A stretch of 21,087 bases of DNA from the NCBI GenBank assembly GCA_003224075.1, contig QHYF01000048.1, positions 1-21,087 of the forward strand. The letters run 5' to 3'. The notes beneath the pieces are model-generated. The model did not search any database, had not been told where the DNA came from, and worked only from the letters and a program-made list of their open reading frames with translations. Positions 1-6,930 of this stretch are shown here, one piece after another (positions within the stretch are counted from its first letter, which is position 1; every line of letters starts with the position of its first letter). This DNA is from Acidobacteriota bacterium. Lineage in GTDB: Bacteria > Acidobacteriota > Terriglobia > Acidiferrales > UBA7541. The position numbers and the translations under genes are program-made.

Positions 1-253
1 TCGGAGAGCTCATTCTACGGAATCATCTTGGACTTCGGACCTGGATGTGCCATCAGGTCGCCTAACAGAGTAACCGATTTCTGCCGTCAGGCTGCAAGCT
101 TCGCGGCCCGGACCGACAAGTCCATCTCCGGCGCACGGCGCAGCCTAGGCGACGCGCCTCCATTGAAGTCTAGCCTGCTTTCTATTACCGTGGTCGGAGT
201 GCGCAGGCCGGTTCTCCGGTTGAGAGTACTTCGTTCCGCAGCGAGGCGAGAAA

Positions 254-1054
254 ATGTTTCTCTATTGCGTGGTATTCGCCCTTATTTTCGGTTATCCACG
301 ACAGGAGAGTCCTAAGCCCGAAGAGCAGGCTGTTGTGAGGCAGCAAGCTAGTCTCCTCTACGAGCGCCACCGCCAAGCAGCCATTCGAATGAACGAGCTA
401 GCCGCGCACATCAATTCTGAGGCTGACGCGCGTGCGTTCGTGGATGCAGTCGCGGATATGTTCGCTGACAACCTGCCCCCTGCGTGGGCCACGCGCGGGA
501 TTCGGGAACGAATTGCACGCGCCGAATATGAGGCCGTTTCCAACCCATTGCGACAGATTCCTGAACAACGGATTGCTGATGTGTGGAACAAGTACGTTCG
601 AGAAATCGGCGCTTCGGAAGAGGCACTCGTAACCGCAGCGGAGATTCACAGCATGCGCGACGCGACGTTTGCGGTGGGGCAGGTAATGTGGTCGCGGGGA
701 ACGAATCAGACCGCGTGGACGATGCCGAACATTTTCGCCGTTGGCGCGGACGGAAAAGTCGCAGAGGGTTGCCGCGCGGTGGAGGCGATTCGCGTCATTC
801 ATGACCTTGACAGCCTGTTTGACAATCTACGAAGCGCACGCGAACGGTTGCGCAAGGGCATTGTTGCTTCGGATGCTATGAAGAAGCGTCTGGAAAATAC
901 GAATGCAAACCAGAAGACCACCGCGCGGTTGGAAGTGCGGATAGACAGCAATCCGCTTCGGCCCGCGGAAATCAGGTACGTGCGCGAGCACGGGGCGGAG
1001 CACTTCAACCAATTCTTGGAGATGCTCCTTGAGGAGCTATTTCCGGCCATGTAA
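254..1054 (+). CDS. Exported hypothetical protein, 266 aa
   Basis: I do not recognise a named family. The ATG at 254 is preceded by GAGG at 243-246 with a 7-nt spacer. The protein opens with a short hydrophobic stretch (residues 1-13, MFLYCVVFALIFG) that looks like a signal peptide or membrane anchor, though the usual basic N-region is missing. The rest is soluble, mostly helical and rich in Ala, Arg and Glu. It includes a long charged segment at about residues 25-60 and a central part around residues 145-185 with a 'PNIFAVGADGKVAEGCRAVE' stretch that could be a small beta-rich unit. The gene is convergent with the pilT-like gene, with only 21 bp between the stop codons, and no terminator is visible. 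Codon use looks normal for the window. Coding status is fairly sure; function is unknown. Confidence 0.72.
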   Translation: MFLYCVVFALIFGYPRQESPKPEEQAVVRQQASLLYERHRQAAIRMNELAAHINSEADARAFVDAVADMFADNLPPAWATRGIRERIARAEYEAVSNPLRQIPEQRIADVWNKYVREIGASEEALVTAAEIHSMRDATFAVGQVMWSRGTNQTAWTMPNIFAVGADGKVAEGCRAVEAIRVIHDLDSLFDNLRSARERLRKGIVASDAMKKRLENTNANQKTTARLEVRIDSNPLRPAEIRYVREHGAEHFNQFLEMLLEELFPAM

Positions 1055-1075
1055 CAAGCGCGCCCAGGAGTGCGG

Positions 1076-2293
1076 TTATCTCTCGATTTCGAGCGCGGTG
1101 GTAGCGCTGGATTTGTGAGCGGGCGCGTTGTTCTGGCGTTCTTCAAGGAAATCAGCCATTTCAAGGCGCAGGTTTCCGGTGTTGGTGGAATAGCTCAAAC
1201 CGGTGTCGAACTCGACGATACCGGCGCGAATGAGCTTCTCGATTTCGCCATCGAAATGCTGCATGCCTTCGGTGCTGCCATCGCGCATGGCATCGAGCAA
1301 AGACTTACCTTCGCTCTCGCCTTTTTCGACGTACTCGCGGGTGCGCATGGTGGACTTCAGAATTTCCACCACGGCGATGCGCCCTTTCCCGTCTGCTTTG
1401 GGAAGCAGGCGCTGCGAAACAATAAAACGAAACGCTTTCGAAAGCCGGGTGCGAATGGCTTGCTGGTCGGCCAGGGGAAAAACCCCGACGATGCGCTCGA
1501 CGGTTTTTGAAGCATCAATGGTATGCAGCGTGGACATGACCAGGTGACCCGTTTCCGAAGCTTCGAGCGCGATCTCGATGGTTTCCCGGTCGCGCATTTC
1601 GCCGACGAGAATGACCTTGGGTGCTTGCCGCAGCGCCGCGCGCAATGCCAGCGCGAAGGTCGGTGTATCGGAATGCAGTTCGCGCTGATGGATTGTCGCT
1701 TTCTTGTGGCGATGCAGGAACTCGATGGGGTCTTCGATGGTGAGGATGTGATAGGCCTTGTCCTCGTTCATTTTGTCGAGGATGGCCGCGAGCGTGGAGG
1801 ATTTGCCGGAACCGGTTGGGCCGGTCACGAGCACGATGCCATTCCGCAAATCCACAACTTCCTTCAACGCTTCGGGAAGATTCAGATCCTGGAATCCGGG
1901 GATTTTGTCGGGAACGACGCGCATCACGATGGCGCAGCTCCCGCGCTGCTTGAAGATGTTCACGCGGAAACGCGCCACACCCGAGACTCCATAGGAAAGG
2001 TCCGCTGAGCCATCCTGTTCGAGCTTTCGGATAGGCGTTTCGTTTTTGCCCATGATGTCGTTGGCGATGCAGAGCGTATCTTGCGAGCTCAAACATTCGA
2101 GCCCCTTGTACTTGAGCTCCATGAGCTGGCCGCTGACTTCGATTTGCGGGGCGCGGCCGGGCGAAAAAATCAGATCGCTGACGTGCGGGCTGGCCTTCAA
2201 CATGGCGGTGACAAGCGGCGCGGTGTGAATGGTTCTTTGCGCGGCTGGCGTTGGCGCGGTCTGGGGAGGCAATGTTTGTGTCGGTGTTCCCAT
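1076..2293 (-). CDS. pilT: PilT/PilU-type type IV pilus retraction ATPase
   Basis: A hexameric cytoplasmic ATPase of the PilT family, which drives pilus retraction (twitching motility) at the base of the type IV pilus machine. The 405-aa length is typical or slightly long for PilT. After a Pro/Thr-rich leader (residues 1-20) comes the PAS-like N2 domain, with 'SDLIFSPGRAPQIEVSGQL' near residues 39-57. The RecA-like domain has Walker A GPTGSGKS at residues 158-165, an Asp box (TIEDPIEF), Walker B VILVGEMRD with Glu232, and a His box (HLVMSTLHT). An AIRTR stretch resembles the conserved PilT AIRNLIRE region in position only. The ATG at 2293 has AAGGA-like bases at 2307-2311, about 13 nt upstream. 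It lies 217 bp downstream of the HAD gene on the same strand. No other pil gene is in the window. Distinguishing PilT from PilU would need a phylogeny. Confidence 0.93.
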   Translation of the reverse strand: MGTPTQTLPPQTAPTPAAQRTIHTAPLVTAMLKASPHVSDLIFSPGRAPQIEVSGQLMELKYKGLECLSSQDTLCIANDIMGKNETPIRKLEQDGSADLSYGVSGVARFRVNIFKQRGSCAIVMRVVPDKIPGFQDLNLPEALKEVVDLRNGIVLVTGPTGSGKSSTLAAILDKMNEDKAYHILTIEDPIEFLHRHKKATIHQRELHSDTPTFALALRAALRQAPKVILVGEMRDRETIEIALEASETGHLVMSTLHTIDASKTVERIVGVFPLADQQAIRTRLSKAFRFIVSQRLLPKADGKGRIAVVEILKSTMRTREYVEKGESEGKSLLDAMRDGSTEGMQHFDGEIEKLIRAGIVEFDTGLSYSTNTGNLRLEMADFLEERQNNAPAHKSSATTALEIER

Positions 2294-2510
2294 GAGATTG
2301 GTGGCATCCTTGCGAGGCCCGTGAAACGGAGGCCGAGTCGCTTGTCGAGCAGCAAAATAGCTGGCCTCTTCGACACGCCCAGTCTAATTGAGGCGATAAC
2401 CGCAAGCCGTAGGAAAGCTGCAGATAATGACGTGAAGATTACTATCTGAAGCAAAAGAGACACCAAAGAACAGGCGTGGCCGTGGCGGTGCTTCAGCAAA
2501 GGGCTCTGAG

Positions 2511-3179
2511 CTATTTTCCGCGACGGCCGACGGACAGAAGTACTTCACCATTCGCAACGGAATCGGCAAAGAGTGCGCCGCAGTCGTTGATGATCCAGTC
2601 AGCGCCCGCTTCCTGGAGTTCCGCATCACTCGCGGTGGTGCGCAGAGCAAGCACGCGCGCTCCCGCTGCTTTGCCGGCGCGTATCCCTGCGGGAGCATCT
2701 TCAATTACCAGACATTCCGCTGCAGGCACGCCGAGGGTCTGCGCTCCTTTAAGGTACGGCTCGGGATCCGGCTTGCCGCGGCGCACATCGGTTGCCGTGA
2801 CCAGGTGCTTCGGCTTCGGCAGCCCCGCTGCGCCGATGCGCACGCCCGCCAACGGCCGCGTGCATGAGGTCACGATCGCCCAGCGTTCCGGAGGGAGCGC
2901 CCGCAGCAATTCCACTGCTCCTGGCAAGGGAATCACTCCATCCACATCGGCGATCTCGCGCCGCTCCACTTCGCGGTTTTCCGCTTCGTGATCCGCACTC
3001 GGGAGCAGCTCGCGGATCGTAGCCATGCTCGGCCGCCCGTGCCCTTTTCTTACAACCTCATCCGGCTCGAACCCATGCTCCCGCGCCCAGACCGCCCACA
3101 CACGCGCCACCGCCGGTGTCGAGTCCACCAGCACACCGTCTAGATCAAACAGCAAACCGCGGCATCGTATGGGAATCAT
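2511..3179 (-). CDS. HAD-family phosphatase (GPP1/beta-phosphoglucomutase-like), intact copy
   Basis: A haloacid dehalogenase superfamily hydrolase of subfamily IA, likely a phosphatase acting on a small sugar phosphate or polyol phosphate in the cytoplasm. All four HAD motifs are visible. Motif I is FDLDGVLVDS, with nucleophile Asp12 and acid/base Asp14. Motif II is VTSCT. Motif III is the Lys of GKPDPEPY. Motif IV is VIEDAPAGIRAGKAAG. A helical cap lies between motifs I and II. I chose the ATG at 3179 (222 aa, starting MIPIRCRGLLF). GGAGAG sits directly upstream, and a 15-residue longer frame from 3224 adds no family-like sequence. The first 69 codons are repeated exactly in the downstream duplication (3691-3896), but this copy is complete. 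Upstream on the same strand is a tRNA-His gene; downstream is the pilT-like gene. The exact substrate cannot be read from the sequence. Confidence 0.88.
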   Translation of the reverse strand: MIPIRCRGLLFDLDGVLVDSTPAVARVWAVWAREHGFEPDEVVRKGHGRPSMATIRELLPSADHEAENREVERREIADVDGVIPLPGAVELLRALPPERWAIVTSCTRPLAGVRIGAAGLPKPKHLVTATDVRRGKPDPEPYLKGAQTLGVPAAECLVIEDAPAGIRAGKAAGARVLALRTTASDAELQEAGADWIINDCGALFADSVANGEVLLSVGRRGK

Positions 3180-3261
3180 CTCTCCATGATAGCCGGAACC
3201 GGCCGCCGCTTTTGCGCAGGGCAAGCTATTCTCAAAGAAAACTAGAGGAGGACAGAATGTT

Positions 3262-3338
3262 TGGGGTGGGAGATGGGATTTGAACCCACGACATTCGGAG
3301 CCACAGTCCGACGCTCTACCAGCTGAGCTACTCCCACC
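3262..3338 (-). tRNA. tRNA-His (GTG anticodon), copy 1
   Basis: Read on the minus strand, this folds into a complete cloverleaf. The acceptor stem is GTGGGAG/CTCCCAC (7 perfect pairs), the D stem GCTC/GAGC, the anticodon stem TCGGA/TCCGA around loop CTGTGGC, and the T arm GTGGG-TTCAAAT-CCCAT. The anticodon is GTG, so it decodes His codons. The histidine identity elements are present: an extra 5' G (G-1, position 3338) opposite C73 (position 3265). The 3' CCA is encoded (3262-3264). It lies upstream of and parallel to the HAD gene. An identical gene sits 717 bp away in the second duplication copy. Confidence 0.97.
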
Positions 3339-3355
3339 ATTTGCAGAACTACTTC

Positions 3356-3384
3356 AGTTTACGCTAATTTCCGCGCATCGAAAA
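3356..3384 (-). promoter_or_regulatory. Candidate promoter of tRNA-His copy 1
   Basis: On the minus strand, TTTTCG (3379-3384) and TAAACT (3356-3361) are separated by 17 bp. This would place a transcription start about 10 nt before the tRNA 5' end. The -10 box matches TATAAT at four of six bases and the -35 box is poor, so spacing and position are the main support. Confidence 0.35.
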
Positions 3385-3558
3385 GTGGCTGGAATAAGGT
3401 TCATCTTGGATCGCATTGCGAATGGGAATCCAAGCGAGCCCCACTCGCGAGACACTCTCGCCACGGCGCCGACGGTCACCGTTGCACGCTGGAACACGCA
3501 CCGCCACGAACCGCGCGCGTCTTGCTAGACTGAATGGACAGGACAAGCGTTCCCGGGC

Positions 3559-3708
3559 ATGAGCCCTAATCAAACGGATCGGCAGCACTTCGAGCGCCAG
3601 ATCGTTTTTGCGCGCCCCGTTATCATTTTGCTCGCGCTGTTGGCGGTTCTCGAGCAACCGCCTTCTCGTGCGACGCGCCGCTCCGCTTCGCGGTTTTCCG
3701 CTTCGTGA
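3559..3708 (+). pseudogene. Truncated 5' end of the sensor kinase gene (duplication remnant)
   Basis: Codons 1-44 are identical to the intact kinase gene at 4276. At 3691 the frame crosses the duplication joint into HAD-gene DNA, adds five residues (RFSAS) and stops at 3706-3708. The 49-residue product would hold only the first hydrophobic segment (about residues 20-32) and no GAF or kinase domain. Its upstream DNA is identical to that of the intact kinase, so any promoter there should also transcribe this fragment. It could then make a tiny one-helix membrane peptide, though nothing indicates that it functions. Confidence 0.85.
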
Positions 3709-3896
3709 TCCGCACTCGGGAGCAGCTCGCGGATCGTAGCCATGCTCGGCCGCCCGTGCCCTTTTCTTACAACCTCATCCGGCTCGAACCCATGCTCCCG
3801 CGCCCAGACCGCCCACACACGCGCCACCGCCGGTGTCGAGTCCACCAGCACACCGTCTAGATCAAACAGCAAACCGCGGCATCGTATGGGAATCAT
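3691..3896 (-). pseudogene. Truncated 5' end of the HAD phosphatase gene (duplication remnant)
   Basis: This is an exact copy of the first 206 bp of the HAD gene, covering motif I (FDLDGVLVDS) and the start of the cap. At 3691 it passes into the antisense of the kinase fragment. The open frame then runs on to a stop at 3570-3572, giving a predicted 108-aa hybrid whose last ~40 residues are meaningless. Motifs II-IV are missing, so it cannot be an active phosphatase. It faces the truncated kinase fragment, the two converging at the joint. Confidence 0.87.
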
Positions 3897-3978
3897 CTCT
3901 CCATGATAGCCGGAACCGGCCGCCGCTTTTGCGCAGGGCAAGCTATTCTCAAAGAAAACTAGAGGAGGACAGAATGTT

Positions 3979-4055
3979 TGGGGTGGGAGATGGGATTTGA
4001 ACCCACGACATTCGGAGCCACAGTCCGACGCTCTACCAGCTGAGCTACTCCCACC
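3979..4055 (-). tRNA. tRNA-His (GTG anticodon), copy 2
   Basis: Identical to the gene at 3262-3338, including the G-1 and C73 identity bases, the GTG anticodon and the encoded CCA (3979-3981). All stems are intact, and the same 5' and 3' flanks are present. It should therefore be expressed and processed like copy 1 and would raise tRNA-His gene dosage. Confidence 0.96.
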
Positions 4056-4072
4056 ATTTGCAGAACTACTTC

Positions 4073-4101
4073 AGTTTACGCTAATTTCCGCGCATCGAAA
4101 A
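4073..4101 (-). promoter_or_regulatory. Candidate promoter of tRNA-His copy 2
   Basis: Exact repeat of the candidate at 3356-3384: TTTTCG, 17 bp, TAAACT on the minus strand, in the same position relative to the tRNA 5' end. The match to consensus is modest. Confidence 0.33.
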
Positions 4102-4275
4102 GTGGCTGGAATAAGGTTCATCTTGGATCGCATTGCGAATGGGAATCCAAGCGAGCCCCACTCGCGAGACACTCTCGCCACGGCGCCGACGGTCACCGTT
4201 GCACGCTGGAACACGCACCGCCACGAACCGCGCGCGTCTTGCTAGACTGAATGGACAGGACAAGCGTTCCCGGGC

Positions 4276-5937
4276 ATGAGCCCTAATCAAACGGATCGGC
4301 AGCACTTCGAGCGCCAGATCGTTTTTGCGCGCCCCGTTATCATTTTGCTCGCGCTGTTGGCGGTTCTCGAGCAACCGCCTTCTCGTGCGACGCGCCGCTC
4401 CGCTTCGTTTCTGGTCGCCTACCTTATCGTTGCGCTTCTCGTCACTCAGATTGAACGCCTCCTCAGCAATCGCTCCTGGCACCTCCCGCTGGCCAGCGAT
4501 CTTCTGGCGCTGGGTTTCTTCATGTACATCAGCCCTTCGACAGTCCCTGTTTGGTTTCCATATATGTTCATCTGTTACGCGGCCGGAATTCGCTGGGGCC
4601 TGGACCTGACGCTGCCGCTTGCTGGGGCGCTCTCTTTGACACTGGTTTTGCTGACGGCGGTGGAAGGCGAAATTCACTGGATTCGCGTGGTTGCCTGGCT
4701 CGGCCTCACAGCGGGCACATTTGCCGGTGGCGCGGGCCTCGCTTTTCTCGGCGACCGCAACCGGCGCTTCGCAGCGCAGATTGAGTTCTTTTCGCGCATC
4801 AGCGCGACCATGCAGGTCGATCAGGGACTGGCCGAATCTCTGCGCCTCTTCCTCGAGGAGCTTGCGACCACTTTTCGCGCGGAAGAAGCGCTTCTCCTTT
4901 ACCGGGATACGGATCTGGAGCGCATTTTTCTCTGGCGCTTGAAGGCGGGCGAAAGCGAGCGCTTGGTTCCGGAGAGCATGCCGCTGTCGCGGACCGATGG
5001 CTTTCTTCTGGATGACATGGACGCCACGATTTGCTGGAACTCGCTTTCGGGGCCCGGTTCCGGCTTTGGCTGGGACCGTCGCGATGGCCGGAAGATCAAG
5101 AATCTCCCTCGGCTCCCGGGCCCTGCGCAGCAGGAGCTAAAAGTCGGATCCTTCATGACCGTGGCTTTTGAACAAGAAGGCCAGCCAACGGGCCGGATCT
5201 TCGTGACCAACGGCCGCAAACCATTCCAAAAGCAGGACTTAGCCTGGCTTGAAAGCATCGCCGCACACGTCGGCCCCGCCCTTGAAAACATCTTTCTTTT
5301 GAGGCACTTGCGCGCTCGCGCCATCGAAGCGGAACGGAGCCGGATTGCTCGCGATCTCCACGACGGAATCCTCCAGACGCTCCTCAGCATCGAGATTCAG
5401 CTCGACGTATTGCGCCGCCGTCTTCCTGCCACCCCGGAACAGGCCGCCAGCAGCATCGCCAACCTTCAGCAGACCGTCAAGAACGAGGGTGCCGAGCTCC
5501 GCAAGACCGTTACGGACCTCCGGCCCCTCCGCGTTCAGAGCGCAGACCTCGTCGACCTGATGCGTGGATTCGCGGAACGGTACCGAAATGAATCCACCAT
5601 TGCCATGGATTTACTCATTGATTCAACGCAGTTGCGCGCGCCAGACCGCGTCTGTCGCGAGATTTTCCAGATTTACCGGGAAGCACTCAACAACATAAAA
5701 AAGCATGCCAAGGCTTCCCATGTCGTGGTAAAACTGTCGCAGGATGACAGCCGGCTAGTACTGGTAGTCGACGACAACGGCGAGGGCTTTAGCTTTGCCG
5801 GTAGGTTTAGCGGCGACGAGTTGGATCGGCTGCGATTGGGGCCCATTTCAATTAAGGAACGTGCGCGTACCGTCGGAGGAGTTTTGACCGTCGAGTCGAC
5901 CCCCGGGCGCCTAACAATCGAAGTCCCCCTTGGCTGA
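4276..5937 (+). CDS. NarL-family sensor histidine kinase with membrane region and GAF domain
   Basis: An inner-membrane sensor kinase that autophosphorylates on histidine and passes phosphate to the regulator encoded 1 bp downstream. The 553-aa protein has about six hydrophobic segments in residues 18-150. A GAF-like domain follows at roughly residues 172-335. Then comes a HisKA_3 dimerisation domain with RIARDLHDGILQTLLS (phosphoacceptor His362) and an HATPase domain. The ATPase N box is YREALNNIKKHAKAS (from residue 467), and the nucleotide-binding DDNGEGF has Asp500. The compact HATPase and the HDG context are typical of the NarX/DegS/LiaS group. The signal sensed is unknown. No good Shine-Dalgarno precedes the ATG at 4276; the start rests on the frame and on the membrane segment beginning soon after. 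The first 44 codons are duplicated upstream at 3559. Confidence 0.93.
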   Translation: MSPNQTDRQHFERQIVFARPVIILLALLAVLEQPPSRATRRSASFLVAYLIVALLVTQIERLLSNRSWHLPLASDLLALGFFMYISPSTVPVWFPYMFICYAAGIRWGLDLTLPLAGALSLTLVLLTAVEGEIHWIRVVAWLGLTAGTFAGGAGLAFLGDRNRRFAAQIEFFSRISATMQVDQGLAESLRLFLEELATTFRAEEALLLYRDTDLERIFLWRLKAGESERLVPESMPLSRTDGFLLDDMDATICWNSLSGPGSGFGWDRRDGRKIKNLPRLPGPAQQELKVGSFMTVAFEQEGQPTGRIFVTNGRKPFQKQDLAWLESIAAHVGPALENIFLLRHLRARAIEAERSRIARDLHDGILQTLLSIEIQLDVLRRRLPATPEQAASSIANLQQTVKNEGAELRKTVTDLRPLRVQSADLVDLMRGFAERYRNESTIAMDLLIDSTQLRAPDRVCREIFQIYREALNNIKKHAKASHVVVKLSQDDSRLVLVVDDNGEGFSFAGRFSGDELDRLRLGPISIKERARTVGGVLTVESTPGRLTIEVPLG

Positions 5938-5938
5938 T

Positions 5939-6604
5939 ATGGCAAAAACGAAACAGCAAATACGGGTACTACTAGCCGACGATCACGCCATCTTTCGCGA
6001 TGGTCTGCGGAAGCTCCTCGATTCCGACGAGGACATCACCATCGTCGGCGAAGCGCAGAACGGCGTCGAGTGCATCAAGCTTCTCGCCAAGCTCAAGCCC
6101 GACATTCTTCTTCTTGATCTGCGCATGCCGGACAAAGACGGCCTTGCCGTGCTCGAGGAAGTGAATTTCGATACGCTGCCCACGCGTGTCGTCGTTCTGA
6201 CCGCCGCGGAAGACGATCGTGACGTGGTTCGCGCCATGCGCCTTGGCGCCCGCGGCGTGGTCTTGAAACAATCCGCCACCGATCTTTTGGTGAAGAGCAT
6301 TCACCGCGTGCACGCCGGCGAAATCTGGCTCGACAATCGCATGACCGCCGAGGTCATGAAGGCTTTTTCCAAATCCTCGGAAGCCGGCCCGCGCCGCGAG
6401 AAGCCTTTGCTCAGCGACCGCGAAAAGGAAATCGTCCAGCTTGTCGCTCAGGGCTTCCGCAACAAGGAAATCGGCGAAAAACTTTTCATCTCCGAGCAAA
6501 CCGTCAAAAACCATCTGCACAACATCTTCGATAAGCTTGGTGTCTCCGACCGCCTCGAACTCGCGCTCTATGCCATTCACCACCGATTGATTGACCATTC
6601 GTAA
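5939..6604 (+). CDS. NarL/FixJ-family response regulator
   Basis: A DNA-binding response regulator, 221 aa, partner of the preceding kinase (stop TGA at 5935-5937, ATG at 5939, likely translational coupling). The receiver domain has the acidic pair Asp14-Asp15, phosphoacceptor Asp60 in LLLDLRMP, switch Thr88 and conserved Lys110. The C-terminal LuxR-type helix-turn-helix covers about residues 152-212, with LSDREKEIVQLVAQGFRNKE and the recognition-helix region ISEQTVKNHLHNIFDKLGV. An in-frame TTG at 5930 would overlap the kinase gene by 8 bp and add three residues; I prefer the ATG. The regulon is not evident. The next gene on the strand, the protease, is 326 bp away and probably separate. A fragment resembling this gene's 3' end follows at 6683-6715. 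Confidence 0.95.
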   Translation: MAKTKQQIRVLLADDHAIFRDGLRKLLDSDEDITIVGEAQNGVECIKLLAKLKPDILLLDLRMPDKDGLAVLEEVNFDTLPTRVVVLTAAEDDRDVVRAMRLGARGVVLKQSATDLLVKSIHRVHAGEIWLDNRMTAEVMKAFSKSSEAGPRREKPLLSDREKEIVQLVAQGFRNKEIGEKLFISEQTVKNHLHNIFDKLGVSDRLELALYAIHHRLIDHS

Positions 6605-6649
6605 TTGCATCCCGCCCCGTGCGGATTTGATTGCGGCCTGTTCGGGACG

Positions 6650-6715
6650 AACGATTTTCGCCAGGGCCGATCTGATCGATCCGCCATCCACCGCCGCTTC
6701 GTCGACCACTCCTAA
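6650..6715 (+). pseudogene. Possible decayed 3' end of a second response-regulator gene
   Basis: In frame with the regulator's reading frame (37 codons on), the last 11 codons here read AIHRRFVDHS-stop. The intact gene ends AIHHRLIDHS-stop. The 33-bp blocks 6572-6604 and 6683-6715 agree at 25 of 33 positions. Six of the eight differences fall at third codon positions, which is the pattern of a diverged coding copy. A little upstream an SDR triplet also matches (GRSDRS versus GVSDRL), with about six codons missing between. Nothing recognisable remains further upstream. The alignment is short, so chance cannot be excluded. Confidence 0.42.
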
Positions 6716-6930
6716 TCATTTTCTCTTTGCGGTACCACCGTACATTGCGCCCTTTGCTTCGTTGCCTCTCCTGTGCGTTCCCACTGCAACGCTTTATCCT
6801 TGGGCTCGGGTTTTCACCCTAGTGATGATTACAGCGTTTACCTGCTTTTATTCTTGTGTACTGCTAAATAAGTTCTCTTCGTCCCCGGGGTCTGCAGAAG
6901 TTCTTCCTGAATCGGTTGCGCGAGCGGATT
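6716..6930. other. Gene-free leader region before the S53 protease
   Basis: Together with the remnant before it, this makes a 326-bp gap. It is pyrimidine-rich and more AT-rich than its surroundings, especially from 6775 to 6885. It probably holds the protease promoter, but I could not find a -35/-10 pair with good sequence and spacing. No RNA gene or strong terminator was seen. Confidence 0.5.

Larger units (their letters stand above)
2974..3690. repeat. Tandem duplication, copy 1 (717 bp)
   Basis: First copy of an exact direct repeat with a constant offset of 717 bp. Reading base by base, I found no mismatch between 2974-3690 and 3691-4407. It contains, in order, the 5' 206 bp of the HAD gene (minus strand), tRNA-His (minus), a 220-bp spacer and the first 44 codons of the sensor kinase (plus). 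The edges can slide within a short homology: gcgccgctccActtcg lies inside the HAD gene at 2958-2973, and gcgccgctccGcttcg inside the kinase at 3675-3690 and 4392-4407. The novel joint at 3675-3691 carries the kinase version of that single differing base. Confidence 0.95.
3691..4407. repeat. Tandem duplication, copy 2 (717 bp)
   Basis: Second copy of the exact 717-bp direct repeat. It begins inside the truncated HAD fragment, carries the second tRNA-His gene and runs into codon 44 of the intact sensor kinase. The absence of differences between copies means the event is very recent, is kept uniform by recombination, or is an assembly artefact. Confidence 0.95.

Noticed and set aside
28..315. 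Reading frame before the first gene
   Set aside because: It would need a TTG start without a Shine-Dalgarno, has random-like composition, and overlaps the better-supported start at 254.
1515..2405. 296-codon minus-strand frame over the pilT-like gene
   Set aside because: It lies out of frame within the clear PilT coding region; its Arg/Ser/His-rich composition is that of a frame-shifted shadow.
3262..4055. tRNA-associated integration site or genomic island
   Set aside because: Two tRNA-His copies in direct repeat resemble attachment-site duplications. However, the repeat is a 717-bp unit with breakpoints inside protein genes, and no integrase or foreign cargo lies between.
4081..4677. 198-codon minus-strand frame between tRNA-His and the kinase
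   Set aside because: It is antisense to the kinase N-terminus, very rich in Gln and Arg, and its 3' part lies in the duplicated non-coding spacer.
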